Below, in pieces: positions 46,570 through 56,160 of a stretch of DNA of 64,000 nt. The notes under the pieces are model-generated. The model did not search any database and was not told the origin of the DNA. It saw only the letters and a program-made list of their open reading frames with translations. The position numbers and the translations under genes are program-made. Numbering within the stretch: the stretch's first letter is position 1; the number at the start of each line of letters is the position of its first letter. Source of the stretch: Echinicola arenosa (GTDB taxonomy: Bacteria > Bacteroidota > Bacteroidia > Cytophagales > Cyclobacteriaceae); the NCBI RefSeq assembly GCF_014841125.1, contig NZ_JACYTQ010000001.1:124001-188000 (forward strand). The letters are read 5' to 3'.

Positions 46570-48036
46570 TCATGAAGTCTCGTCTTGTTGCTCAGGTTGG
46601 CTCATAGAACCTCCCAAAGCACGATATAGATCAACAATACTTTGTAATTTTTGGGTCTTTAAAGCCACATAATCCAATTCTGCCTCCAAGGCTCTATTTT
46701 GTGAATTGATCACATCCAAGTAGTTGGCATACCCCACAGAAAACATAGTGTTTGCATTGGAGATAGATCTTCGCTGTACCAATACCTCATCAGTTTTGAG
46801 GTCCAATTGCTCATCCAATGTGGAATAAACATTTACCATATCAAGTACCTCTAAATAGGCATTTAAAACCGTTTGCTCATAATCCAAAAAGGCGATTTTC
46901 TGAGATGATTTGGCCTGGTTATAGGTTGCTTTAATCTGACTACGGTTAAAGATGGGGGCCACCAAACCTGCTCCTGCCTCATAAAAGGTGGAAGCAGGAC
47001 TTAGAAATAGTTTGCTAAATTCAAATGCATTGAAGCCAGCTGTACCGAAGAGCCTCAAAGAAGGGAAAAAAGCAGCTTTAGCCACTTTTACATCTGCTTT
47101 ACTGGCCTCCAAGGCCATCTCTGCTTGACGAATATCCGGCCTTCTTTGAAGCAAATCAGCTGGTACGCCAATCTGTATGATTTCCGGGACAAAATCCACT
47201 TGGGAAAGTGTAGTACGGTTTAGGCCATCTTCATAACTTCCCAACAATCCCATCAAGGAAATCTCTACGGACCTCAATTCTCTCTCCTTTTGAATCAAAA
47301 GTGATTTGGAGTTGAGCAGTTGGGCTTCAAATTGGTCCACAGCCAGTTGCGTTTCCTTTCCAGATTCCTTTAAGTCTTTGGAAAGATTAAAGGCTATTTC
47401 CTGATAGGAAATATTCTTTTTTAGAATTAGTATTTCCTCATCCAATCCCACCATGTTGTAGTAGAATTTAGCCACATTGGCTATGAGCTGGGTCTTGGCC
47501 ATGTTCGCCGCTTGCTGACTGGCCAACCAACGTGCCACACTCGCCTTTTTGCGGTTATTAAATTTACCCCAAATATCTAGTTCCCAAGAAAACTCTCCCC
47601 CCAATATAAAATTCTTGTAGGGTGAAGGAATTTTTTGGTCTTCGGTTAAATTATCGGAGAAATTGGTATCATAATTACCCACACCGTCCATGGTGTAATC
47701 ACCAAATTTCCGCTGACTGGCACCAGCTATGAGATTAAGCTCAGGAAGCATTCCTTGTTTGCCCTTGATCATTTGAGCATTGGCAATTTGGATTCTTTCC
47801 ATTGTTTTCAGAATATCCTGATTGTTCTCAAGAGCGGTGCTTATTAATCCTTTTAATTTTTCATCTTCGAAAAACATGCTCCAGTTTTCTGCCGCCATCG
47901 TTTCGACAGAATCCTTTTCCACACCATAGTCAGTTGGAATTTTTAAATTTTGATCTTGGGTGATTTCTCCCGTCTTACAGGACCAAGCCATAAGAACGAT
48001 CAGAGCTCCACCTACTATATTTCTTCTGTTCATCAT
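46570..48036 (-). CDS. RND efflux outer-membrane factor (TolC/NodT family)
   Basis: 488 residues. Lipoprotein signal (AWSC, Cys20). Two outer-membrane-efflux repeats form a trimeric channel: helical heptad stretches around NQDILKTMERIQIANAQM and later VPADLLQRRPDIRQAEMALEASKADV, a typical NodT-family signature. It completes the tripartite pump with the permease and adaptor genes just upstream. Its ATG overlaps the permease stop by 4 bp. Confidence 0.94.
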   Translation of the reverse strand: MMNRRNIVGGALIVLMAWSCKTGEITQDQNLKIPTDYGVEKDSVETMAAENWSMFFEDEKLKGLISTALENNQDILKTMERIQIANAQMIKGKQGMLPELNLIAGASQRKFGDYTMDGVGNYDTNFSDNLTEDQKIPSPYKNFILGGEFSWELDIWGKFNNRKKASVARWLASQQAANMAKTQLIANVAKFYYNMVGLDEEILILKKNISYQEIAFNLSKDLKESGKETQLAVDQFEAQLLNSKSLLIQKERELRSVEISLMGLLGSYEDGLNRTTLSQVDFVPEIIQIGVPADLLQRRPDIRQAEMALEASKADVKVAKAAFFPSLRLFGTAGFNAFEFSKLFLSPASTFYEAGAGLVAPIFNRSQIKATYNQAKSSQKIAFLDYEQTVLNAYLEVLDMVNVYSTLDEQLDLKTDEVLVQRRSISNANTMFSVGYANYLDVINSQNRALEAELDYVALKTQKLQSIVDLYRALGGSMSQPEQQDETS

Positions 48037-51000
48037 ACTTCTGCTGCTACTTTTGATTTGTTCTTAAAATGTGTCGCCAATGATTCAAAAACCACATACA
48101 AGCCAGGAATCAGGAATATCCCCACTATCGTACCAATCAACATCCCTCCAGCTGCTGCTGTACCAATGGTTCTATTACCAATAGCACCCGCTCCAGAAGC
48201 AATGGTCAATGGAATCAATCCGCACACAAAAGCAAATGAGGTCATCAAAATCGGCCTTAGCCTTTCCACTCCCCCATTGATGGCAGATTGAATCACACCA
48301 AAACCTTTTGCCCGGTTTTGGATCGCAATTTCAATGATCAAAATGGCATTTTTACCCAATAGACCAATCAACATTACCAGAGAAACCTGTGCATAAATAT
48401 TGTTCTCCAAACCAGTTAGCTTCAAAAGCAAAAAGGCTCCAAACACCCCTGCTGGCAAGGAAAGGATCACCGGCAATGGTAAAAGGTAACTTTCATACTG
48501 AGCAGCCAAAAGCAAATAGACAAACACCAAACAAATGGCAAAAATGTATAAAGCCTGGTTCCCCGAGGCAATTTGCTCTCTGGTGATACCCGACCAATCA
48601 ATGTCATACCCTCTAGGTAAAAACTCCAAAGCAGCTGCTTCTACAGCCTGAATGGCATCACCACTACTGTAGCCTTCTGCTGCTTCACCATTGATCATCG
48701 CAGAAGTGTACATGTTGTAACGCGTAAGCTGCTCCGGTCCATACACCCTTTCCAGTGAAACAAAGTTGGAATAAGGAACCATATCTCCCCGACTGCTTTT
48801 CGCGTACATTTTTAGTAATGATTCGGGGTTTGTTCGATATTGTGGAGCTGCTTGAATCATCACCTTGTACATCTGGCCATATCGGATAAAATTGGAAGCA
48901 TAAAAACTTCCAATGAAGCTCTGCAAAGTTTGCATGGCATCATCTACCGACACTCCCAATTGAGAAGCCTTATCATGATCTACATGTAGAATATATTGCG
49001 GGAAGTTTGGATCAAAATTGGTAAACACCCCATTCAACTCTGGTTTTTCATTCAATGCCTCCACAAAGTTCTGAGTGGTGCTGGCCGTTATGTCCAAAGG
49101 CCCACCGGTTTTATCCAAGAGTCTCATTTCAAAACCACTTGCATTACCAAAACCAGGCACACTTGGAGGAGGGAAAAATTGAATTTCTGCCCCTGTGATA
49201 TGACTCACACGGCTTTGGTAATCCTCAATGAGTTGCGCAACACTCTTATCCCTGTTTTCCCAAGAAACCAGGTTAATCATCCCCATTCCATAAGATGCAC
49301 CAGCAGTCTCAGTCAGCAAACTGTACCCCGCCAAAGTAGAGACTGTTTCCACTTCATCCAAAGGCAATAAGGCTGCTTGAACATCATCCAAAATCACCTT
49401 GGTCCGCTCAACTGTAGCACCAGGAGGAGTAGTCACATTGACATAGATCATCCCTTGATCCTCAGTAGGGATGAAACCAGTAGGAAGGATACTGCTGACT
49501 CCGAAAGTTGCAATGATAAACAATCCTAAGGCACCAAAAGTAACCGCCTTACGGCCCACTATTCCCTTTAATACCCAAGCATATTTACCTGAAAGTTGCT
49601 CATACTTTCTGTTAAAACCATCGAAGAATTTCTGTATTAGATTTTTCGGTTTACCTTCTTCATGATGATTCGGCTTTAACAAAATACTACACAAAGCAGG
49701 AGAAAGGGTGAGGGCATTTACACCTGAAATCACAATGGCAATTGCCAAAGTCAAAGAGAACTGTCGATAGAAAATCCCTACAGGCCCTGACATAAAACCG
49801 ACAGGAATAAACACTGCTGACATAACCATTGTGATGGCGATAATAGCTCCACCTATTTCTCTCATCGCAGCTATGGTGGCATCTTTGGCATTCATCTTTT
49901 CGTCATGCATTTTCACATGGACAGCTTCAACCACTACAATCGCATTATCCACCACAATACCAATTGCCAGTACCAATGCAAATAGGGTAAGTAGATTAAT
50001 AGAGAACCCAAATAAATCCATGAAGAAGAAAGTCCCCACCAATGAAACTGGCACCGCAATGGCTGGAATTAAAGTAGACCTAAAGTCTTGAAGGAAAATA
50101 AACACCACTATGGACACCAACAAGAATGCCTCAACCAAGGTTTTTATTACCCCTGCAATGGATGCATCCAGAAACCTTGAAACATCATAAGAAACATTAA
50201 AACTCATTCCCGGAGGAAAAGAGGTTTCTTGCAATTCTGTCATCTTTGCTTTGATGGCATTGATCACGTCCCTTGCATTAGAACCTGGGCGTTGCTTGAT
50301 CATAATAGAAGCAGAAGGACTTCCATCAGTGATGGAAACCATGTTATAATCTTCAGAATCAAACTCTACCTCTGCTACATCTTTGATTTTTAGTAAGGAA
50401 CCGTCGGGCAAAGCCTTAATGGTAATATTCTCATAATCCTCTTCCTGACTGAACTTACCTGTATAGCGGAGCACATATTGCAGCATTTGCGGATCCTTAT
50501 CCGAGCTGATCCCTGACTTACCTGGAGCAGCTTCTACGTTTTGGTTACGAATGGCCTCTGTAATATCCTGTGGCGAAATATCATATGCAACCATTCGGTC
50601 AGGATTGAGCCAAATTCGCATGGCATAATCCCGTGCTCCCATGATTTCCGCAAAACCAACCCCATCAATACGTTTCAATTCCCGAAGAACATTGATATCT
50701 GCAAAGTTGTAAACAAACTTTTCATCTTGGGTGGTATCAGAACTCATCAGGTTCAAGTAAAGCAACATGCTGTTTACTTCCTTTTCTGTCATCACCCCTG
50801 CACGGATTACCTCCTCAGGCAACTCATCAATTACTGTAGACACCCTGTTTTGCACGTTTACTGCAGCTTGGTCAGGGTCGGTACCTACTTTGAAAACCAC
50901 GGTAATCACCGTAACCCCATCATTGGTGTTTACGGAGTTCATATAGGTCATTCCCGGAACGCCATTGATGGCTCTTTCCAAGGGGGTAGCTACGGCTTTT

Positions 51001-51173
51001 GCCAATACCTCAGCATTGGCACCTGTATATTGGGCTGTAACGGTTACTGAGGGTGGTACAATCTCAGGAAACTGTGTTACAGGCAATGAAGTCAATGATA
51101 ATAACCCGACCAAAGTAATAATCACCGAAATAACGGTAGATAGAATTGGCCGTTTGATAAATATTTCAAACAT
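48033..51173 (-). CDS. RND multidrug efflux permease (HAE1, AcrB-like)
   Basis: 1046 residues, the normal AcrB length, twelve transmembrane segments with two large periplasmic loops. Signature stretches include FIKRPILSTVISVIITLVG at the start, GVGFAEIMGARDYAMRIWL, and the TM4 proton-relay VLAIGIVVDNAIVVVEAV with two aspartate/asparagine-type positions. It pumps hydrophobic compounds out by proton antiport. Substrates are unknown. It lies 32 bp after the adaptor gene and overlaps the outer-membrane factor. Confidence 0.96.
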   Translation of the reverse strand: MFEIFIKRPILSTVISVIITLVGLLSLTSLPVTQFPEIVPPSVTVTAQYTGANAEVLAKAVATPLERAINGVPGMTYMNSVNTNDGVTVITVVFKVGTDPDQAAVNVQNRVSTVIDELPEEVIRAGVMTEKEVNSMLLYLNLMSSDTTQDEKFVYNFADINVLRELKRIDGVGFAEIMGARDYAMRIWLNPDRMVAYDISPQDITEAIRNQNVEAAPGKSGISSDKDPQMLQYVLRYTGKFSQEEDYENITIKALPDGSLLKIKDVAEVEFDSEDYNMVSITDGSPSASIMIKQRPGSNARDVINAIKAKMTELQETSFPPGMSFNVSYDVSRFLDASIAGVIKTLVEAFLLVSIVVFIFLQDFRSTLIPAIAVPVSLVGTFFFMDLFGFSINLLTLFALVLAIGIVVDNAIVVVEAVHVKMHDEKMNAKDATIAAMREIGGAIIAITMVMSAVFIPVGFMSGPVGIFYRQFSLTLAIAIVISGVNALTLSPALCSILLKPNHHEEGKPKNLIQKFFDGFNRKYEQLSGKYAWVLKGIVGRKAVTFGALGLFIIATFGVSSILPTGFIPTEDQGMIYVNVTTPPGATVERTKVILDDVQAALLPLDEVETVSTLAGYSLLTETAGASYGMGMINLVSWENRDKSVAQLIEDYQSRVSHITGAEIQFFPPPSVPGFGNASGFEMRLLDKTGGPLDITASTTQNFVEALNEKPELNGVFTNFDPNFPQYILHVDHDKASQLGVSVDDAMQTLQSFIGSFYASNFIRYGQMYKVMIQAAPQYRTNPESLLKMYAKSSRGDMVPYSNFVSLERVYGPEQLTRYNMYTSAMINGEAAEGYSSGDAIQAVEAAALEFLPRGYDIDWSGITREQIASGNQALYIFAICLVFVYLLLAAQYESYLLPLPVILSLPAGVFGAFLLLKLTGLENNIYAQVSLVMLIGLLGKNAILIIEIAIQNRAKGFGVIQSAINGGVERLRPILMTSFAFVCGLIPLTIASGAGAIGNRTIGTAAAGGMLIGTIVGIFLIPGLYVVFESLATHFKNKSKVAAEV

Positions 51174-51205
51174 ACTGTACTATAATAAATTGGTCAATCA
51201 AGCTC

Positions 51206-52387
51206 TTATAAAGATTGGAAAAGCGTATCGTAGGCTTCTTCATCAGAAATGGCTACAGGGTCAATGACACTACCGTCCTTCACCTGCTGGATGCCTTCAT
51301 AGATGATGCTTTCTCCATCTTTAAATCCATCTGCTACATAAAACAACCCAAACCTCCTCAAAGGCCTGAAACTTCTCACCTGAACTTGATTGTCCTTAGT
51401 CAGTACATATACATAGTTAAAATCCTGAATTTCAAAACTTGACTTTTGTGGAATCAAAAATACATTATCCAGTTCATTCGTCATCTTGATTTTCCCACTT
51501 GCGCCATGCTTGATCAAACCATCTGGATTTGGAAACCTTACCCTAAATGCAATAGATCCCGTTCCCTGCTCAAAGTCCGCTTCCATGGTCTCTAATTTCC
51601 CTTTATAGGGATACTCTTGTCCATCAGATAAAACCAAGGTCAACTCTTTCTCCAACACTTCTTCTTCACCCGATTCCAATTTTTCCCTCATAAACCTGAG
51701 GTATTCATTTTCATTGACTTTGTAGTAAGCAAAAATCTCAGAAATATCCGTAATGTGCGTCATCAAATCACCAGTAGTCACCAAACTACCTGATTTAAAA
51801 GGGATTCTATCTACAATTCCATCAAAAGGAGCCTTGATAGTGGTGTAAGAAAGTCCTGTCTGGGCATTTTTAAGCATGGATTCTGCTTCCATAATCCCAG
51901 ATTGCGCCATCTCATATTTTGCTTGGGCGAGCTCTAATTCTGAAGAAGTGATGATCTTTTTATCTACCAATGTCTGTAGACGCTCCATCTCCAATTTAGC
52001 TGCTTGAGCCTCTGCTTTGGCTTGCATCAATCTCGCGCGATTACTATTTACCATTTCTGCCAACTCCGCAGAACTCAACTTGAACAAAGGTTGTCCTTTT
52101 TTTACATACTCTCCTTCGTCTACAAAAATCTCATCTACAAACCCCTCCACTTTCGCCCTCACTTCCACAAATTGCACAGCCTGTATATCACAAACATAAG
52201 TTTGGGGCACCTCAATCTTTTTTGGTGACAACTTCATAATAGGAATACTCAAAGGCTTGTTTCTTTTATACTCTCTGGTGTTTCCTTCATTACAGGAAAA
52301 AACAAGAGGCATGCAAACCATCAAGAGCAGTAGAGCATTCCAGCAAAAGTAATTAGTGGAATCTCTGTTGTAAAACGTCAGTTTCAT
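51206..52387 (-). CDS. RND efflux periplasmic adaptor (membrane fusion protein)
   Basis: 393 residues. Lipoprotein signal with VFSC. The adaptor build is visible: a lipoyl half-motif (VEGFVDEIFVDEGEYVKKGQPLFKL), a long alpha-hairpin (ARLMQAKAEAQAAKLEMERL), the second lipoyl half (IKAPFDGIVDRIPFKSGSLV) and beta-barrel/membrane-proximal domains. It links the permease to the outer-membrane factor. It is the first gene of the operon; a 675-bp spacer lies upstream with no regulator in sight. Confidence 0.94.
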   Translation of the reverse strand: MKLTFYNRDSTNYFCWNALLLLMVCMPLVFSCNEGNTREYKRNKPLSIPIMKLSPKKIEVPQTYVCDIQAVQFVEVRAKVEGFVDEIFVDEGEYVKKGQPLFKLSSAELAEMVNSNRARLMQAKAEAQAAKLEMERLQTLVDKKIITSSELELAQAKYEMAQSGIMEAESMLKNAQTGLSYTTIKAPFDGIVDRIPFKSGSLVTTGDLMTHITDISEIFAYYKVNENEYLRFMREKLESGEEEVLEKELTLVLSDGQEYPYKGKLETMEADFEQGTGSIAFRVRFPNPDGLIKHGASGKIKMTNELDNVFLIPQKSSFEIQDFNYVYVLTKDNQVQVRSFRPLRRFGLFYVADGFKDGESIIYEGIQQVKDGSVIDPVAISDEEAYDTLFQSL

Positions 52388-53062
52388 AAATGGTATATAG
52401 TTTAAGTAGTAGTAGTTTATTCAATCCTCACTCTCCTACAAGCCAGACAATAATTTCCCATAGAGACCTTTTCAGACCACTTCGGCAACCCCTGGCTATT
52501 TTGGAGATTTAATATTTTAGAAAATACCCTTTCAATTAACAAAACCAATTACAAGACTGAAGACCTTTGGAAAGAAAGTTAGAAGTGCCACAATCAAGGC
52601 TAATACTTTCAAGAAATCCAAAAACTGAATCTATCAGCTTCACAAAATGTAACCACGGGTCTCCCTGTGGAATGTGGATAAATTAAGATGTAGGCAATAC
52701 CAAAGGCGCTAACCTCTTTCTTTAGAAAGCATCTTAAAATGGTTAGTTATTGAACTTGGGTGAAGAGGCTTTTCAGACTTAGCATCTATGGTCATTTACC
52801 ATAAGTTTAATTAAAGTCTGCACCTATCTCATTAAATGCAAAAATATATTTTCTTTAACGCAATGGCTCTATTTTTATATGATCGGCAATAATTCTCCAT
52901 AAACTTCCTATAATCATCAAAAAATCAGCCAAAACCAACATGCTATTTATTCAAAACCAGCAGATTACAGTTGTTCCACCTAAAAATAGTACTTTTTAAT
53001 ATTGCTAAATCCTTTTTTTAACGGTCTAGAAAAACAATAAACAGGAATGTGGCTCCTTAAGA
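52388..53062. other. 675-bp region without recognised gene
   Basis: No open frame of more than about 60 codons looks real, and no strong hairpin is seen. CAAAAATA at 52839-52846 gives a minus-strand TATTTTTG that could be a distant -7 box for the efflux operon, but no TTG is correctly spaced. It may be a long leader, an undescribed small RNA or decayed sequence. Confidence 0.4.
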
Positions 53063-53266
53063 TTAACGTAACTCATCCAAGTCGTAATCTTTGCCAATCC
53101 CCCATTGGAGCAACTCTTCCATTTCATATATTTCCAATGTATCCAAATCTTTTACTTGGAAATTATCCCTTCCGAGTTTAGCTAAAACTTCCAACTGTCG
53201 TTTTTCACCATAGTTTACAAGGTAATATAACCTACCCACTCTCAAATTATCCAATGCTATTGCCAT
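53063..53266 (-). CDS. small protein of unknown function
   Basis: 67 residues, no signal or membrane segment. Charged and compact, with YYLVNYGEKRQLEVLAKLGRDNFQVKD reading like a small beta-barrel/SH3-type domain and an acidic C-terminus. I do not recognise a family. It lies eight bases after the DUF4920 gene stop, so it is probably cotranscribed with it. Support is the spacing and protein-like composition. Confidence 0.65.
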   Translation of the reverse strand: MAIALDNLRVGRLYYLVNYGEKRQLEVLAKLGRDNFQVKDLDTLEIYEMEELLQWGIGKDYDLDELR

Positions 53267-53274
53267 ATAATCAT

Positions 53275-53799
53275 CTATTTTTCTGCGATCACTACCCCTA
53301 TTGCTTCAAAAGTATATTCCTCTTTGGGTGATTTGATAGCTTCTATTTCTTCCTTGGAAGCTCCTCCATCTTCAGCATAATGCCTTAATGTTTTGACATC
53401 TGTAACTGTTCTAATGGCCTCACCTTCTAAAACCACAGGATATCCTTTGGAATTTGTTGGTACAAAGAACGCATAATCTTTGAATGTAACCCGCATCTTT
53501 TCACCATTTGGTAAAGCCATGGTCAACCAGCATCCTTTTTTGACACAAACTTCTTCTATTGTTCCTTCAACTTTCCCATTGAAAGTATCATTTTGTTCCA
53601 AGGAATTTATCATAGTGCTTAAAGGTGTGACCTCTCCTTCTCCCAATTCTGAACCATAATCTCCTGCTACGTTTTCACCAGACTTGGTTTCTTTTTGATC
53701 CGTTTCCGAAACTTTTTCGTGGGCATTTTCTTTAGTGCTGCAGGCCAAAACATTTAAGCATATTAATAGTACCCAAAAGAGCTTAGTGACAATTTTCAT
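53275..53799 (-). CDS. DUF4920 lipoprotein
   Basis: 174 residues. Lipoprotein signal with lipobox VLAC (Cys20) and a charged linker, then the DUF4920 domain: KVEGTIEEVCVKKGCWLTM with a Cys pair, RVTFKDYAFFVPTNSKGYPVVLEGEA. The domain is common in Bacteroidota and of unknown function; the fold resembles small OB-type or metal-related domains, but this is not established. A promoter-like element at 53828-53858 is close upstream. A 67-residue gene follows after 8 bp. Confidence 0.85.
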   Translation of the reverse strand: MKIVTKLFWVLLICLNVLACSTKENAHEKVSETDQKETKSGENVAGDYGSELGEGEVTPLSTMINSLEQNDTFNGKVEGTIEEVCVKKGCWLTMALPNGEKMRVTFKDYAFFVPTNSKGYPVVLEGEAIRTVTDVKTLRHYAEDGGASKEEIEAIKSPKEEYTFEAIGVVIAEK

Positions 53800-53827
53800 G
53801 GCTATTTCGTCTAATTATAAGATTTCA

Positions 53828-53858
53828 CAAAAATACATATGCTTTTTCTGAAAAACAC
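53828..53858 (-). promoter_or_regulatory. candidate promoter of DUF4920 gene
   Basis: On the minus strand GTG, 20 bases, TATTTTTG. The -7 box matches fully; the -33 differs by one base from TTG. The leader would be about 25 bases. Confidence 0.45.
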
Positions 53859-53952
53859 CTTTAAAATTTTAAAAGTATTTTTCGTAACAAATAATAATAT
53901 AAATTAATAATATACTAAATTTACGGCCAAATCATTAAAAGTTCACCACAAA

Positions 53953-55845
53953 ATGACCATGATTAAAAAGTTTATCATCGATTTTGACAGCACATTTACT
54001 CAAGTAGAAGCCTTAGATATTTTGGGTGAGATAAGTTTGAGAAATGACCCAAAAAGAGATGAAAAATTAAAGGCAATCAAAGACATCACTGACCTTGGTA
54101 TGGAGGGAAAAGTAACGCTTCGTGAAAGTCTTGAAAAGCGAATCGAAATACTGAATGCCAACAAAGCGCAAATCAGTGAACTTGTAGCTGAATTAAAGAA
54201 AAAAATTTCCAAGTCCTTCCAAAGAAACCGGGAGTTTTTTCAGGAAAATGCCAACAATATATATATCATCTCCAATGGCTTCAAGGATTTTATCACTCCT
54301 GTTGTGGGCGTTTATGGCATTAGTGAAGAAAATGTCTTTGCCAACGAATTTATCTATGATGAAGAGGACAACATTATAGACTTTAACAGGGACAACTTAC
54401 TATCCAAAAACAATGGCAAACCAGAAACCATCAAGACACTTAACCTTGAAGGCGATGTTTATGTGGTGGGAGATGGCTATACTGATTATGAAATCAAAGC
54501 TTCTGGGCTTGCCAATAAATTTTACGCATTTACTGAAAACATCAATCGTCCAAAAGTTTCTTCAAAAGCGGATCATATTGCCCCAAGCTTGGATGAAATT
54601 TTGTATGTTAATAAAATGAATAAGAAATTTTCCTATCCAAAGAGCCGTATCAATGTACTGCTCTTGGAAAACGTTCACCCTATTGGGGTTGAAATCATGA
54701 AGCATGAAGGTTACAATGTAGAAGTTGTAAGCTCTGCCATGTCTGAAGAGGAGCTATGTGAGAAAATCAAAACGGTTTCCATCATTGGGATTCGCTCCAA
54801 AACCCAGATCACCAAAAAAGTATTGGAAAATGCCAATAGATTGATCGCTATCGGCGCATTCTGTATCGGAACCAATCAAATCGATTTAGAAACCTGTCAA
54901 GAAAAGGGAATTGCAGTTTTCAATGCACCTTTTAGCAATACTCGCTCTGTGGTAGAGCTTGCCATTTCAGAAATTATATTCTTGATGAGAAACCTTCATG
55001 ACAAAACCCTAAAAATGCACCAGGGTATTTGGGACAAATCTGCATCAGGAAGCTTTGAAGTAAGAGGAAAGAAACTAGGAATTATTGGCTATGGAAACAT
55101 CGGAGCTCAACTTTCTGTTTTGGCTGAAAGCATGGGCATGCACGTTCTCTACTATGACATTGTAGAAAGGCTGGCACTTGGCAATGCTACCAAAATAGAT
55201 TCATTAGACGAGCTACTGGAAACCTGTGATATTATTTCCCTTCATGTGGATGGGAGAAAGGACAATAAAAATGTCCTAAACAGGGAAAAGATCTTCAAAA
55301 TGAAAAAAGGCTCCATCTTGGTCAACCTAAGTAGAGGACATGTAGTAGAAGTTCCTGCCTTGAAAGAAGCTCTGGAATCAGGCCACTTAGCTGGAGCGGC
55401 AGTAGACGTATTCCCTTCTGAACCAAAAAACAATGATGAGCCATTTGAATCTGAATTGAAAGGCTGTCCAAATACCATTTTGACTCCTCATATTGGGGGA
55501 AGCACTTTAGAGGCACAGGAAAATATTGCCCAGTTTGTACCTGGCAAAATTATCGAGTACATCAACACTGGCAATACCTTCAACAGTGTCAACTTCCCTA
55601 ATATTCAGTTACCTTTCTTGCGTGATGCACACCGGTTGATCCACATTCACCATAACGCTCCTGGTGTACTGGCCAAAATCAACCAAGTGTTGGCAAACTA
55701 CAAAATCAACATTGTGGGCCAATACCTGAAAACCAATGAAAAAATCGGTTATGTGATTACGGATATAGACAAAGCTTATTCGCCAGATGTAATCGATGCC
55801 ATGAAAGAAATAGAAGGCACGATCAGGTTCAGGATTCTTTATTAA
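53953..55845 (+). CDS. serA: fused SerB-like phosphatase and phosphoglycerate dehydrogenase
   Basis: 630 residues, far longer than a normal SerA (about 410). Residues 1 to about 215 form a HAD phosphatase of the SerB kind: IIDFDSTFT with Asp10/Asp12, SNGFKDFI, and GDGYTD near 175. From about 228 a complete D-3-phosphoglycerate dehydrogenase follows: NAD motif GIIGYGNIGAQL, the GRGHVVEVPAL stretch, catalytic-His motif HIGGSTLEAQ and a C-terminal ACT domain. The protein thus joins the first and last steps of serine synthesis; the middle step (SerC) is not in the window. The fused form is known from other Bacteroidota annotations as plain phosphoglycerate dehydrogenase. Either ATG at 53953 or 53959 may be used. 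Confidence 0.9.
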   Translation: MTMIKKFIIDFDSTFTQVEALDILGEISLRNDPKRDEKLKAIKDITDLGMEGKVTLRESLEKRIEILNANKAQISELVAELKKKISKSFQRNREFFQENANNIYIISNGFKDFITPVVGVYGISEENVFANEFIYDEEDNIIDFNRDNLLSKNNGKPETIKTLNLEGDVYVVGDGYTDYEIKASGLANKFYAFTENINRPKVSSKADHIAPSLDEILYVNKMNKKFSYPKSRINVLLLENVHPIGVEIMKHEGYNVEVVSSAMSEEELCEKIKTVSIIGIRSKTQITKKVLENANRLIAIGAFCIGTNQIDLETCQEKGIAVFNAPFSNTRSVVELAISEIIFLMRNLHDKTLKMHQGIWDKSASGSFEVRGKKLGIIGYGNIGAQLSVLAESMGMHVLYYDIVERLALGNATKIDSLDELLETCDIISLHVDGRKDNKNVLNREKIFKMKKGSILVNLSRGHVVEVPALKEALESGHLAGAAVDVFPSEPKNNDEPFESELKGCPNTILTPHIGGSTLEAQENIAQFVPGKIIEYINTGNTFNSVNFPNIQLPFLRDAHRLIHIHHNAPGVLAKINQVLANYKINIVGQYLKTNEKIGYVITDIDKAYSPDVIDAMKEIEGTIRFRILY

Positions 55846-55871
55846 AAACAACACAACTAACCATAACAATC

Positions 55872-55915
55872 AAAAGAGGGAAAATGATTTTTCATTTCTC
55901 TCTTTTCGTTTTTTT
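55872..55915 (+). terminator. terminator after serA
   Basis: Imperfect stem AAAAGAG/CTCTTTT with inner GAAA/TTTC pairs, followed by CGTTTTTTT, 27 bp after the stop. It sits between serA and the convergent RNA gene. Confidence 0.65.
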
Positions 55916-55944
55916 GGTAGGCCAAATGAATTAAGAAATAAAAA

Positions 55945-56150
55945 AGCAAAAAGCCCGGACCTTAGAGTGTTGCAAACCTCTTTATAGACAAGATTTGAGC
56001 TGCCCGAATTTCGCAACCTTCCACTGTTATCCTGCTTCCGAAGAAACGAGGTCCTGAAATAAATCAGGATGAGGCCTGGTTTTGAAAAAAGGCTTCACTC
56101 GGTATTTTTGTTAATTGTGAAGTTTGAACATGTCGGCGATCCGAGCCTTT
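55945..56150 (-). ncRNA. structured RNA gene, 6S RNA-like candidate
   Basis: About 205 bases. The 5' end GCAAAAGGCUCGGAUC (56153-56138) pairs along all 16 positions with the 3' end GGUCCGGGCUUUUUGC (55961-55946). Three pairs are G-U that would become A-C mismatches on the other strand, so only the minus transcript folds. Inside follow UGUU/AACA plus an 8-bp stem, an AU-rich bubble (18 versus 16 bases), GAGU/GCUC, GCC/GGC, UUUC/GAAA, AACC/GGUU and AUCCUG/CAGGAU, giving one long rod. The exact -7 box TATATTTG sits right at its 5' end and a T-rich run follows the 3' end. A closing stem, central bubble and apical stem are the hallmarks of 6S RNA (RNA polymerase regulator). An SRP-type RNA is the alternative, since CAGG and GGAAGCAG occur near the tip. 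Confidence 0.65.
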
Positions 56151-56152
56151 TG

Positions 56153-56160
56153 CAAATATA
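56153..56160 (-). promoter_or_regulatory. -7 promoter box of the RNA gene
   Basis: Minus-strand TATATTTG, an exact TAnnTTTG, placed so that transcription would begin at the AAAGGCUCGG end of the closing stem. The -33 position holds only TTTA at about 20 bases. Confidence 0.6.

Noticed and set aside
55946-55966. GGTCCGGGC on the minus strand resembling the RNase P RNA start motif
   Set aside because: The other conserved RNase P regions are missing and the element lies at the 3' end of the transcript, where it forms the closing stem.
56020-56075. CAGG and GGAAGCAG near the tip of the RNA, as in SRP RNA domain IV
   Set aside because: The helix between them and the GNRA-type tetraloop do not fit the SRP geometry, so I keep SRP only as an alternative to a 6S-like RNA.
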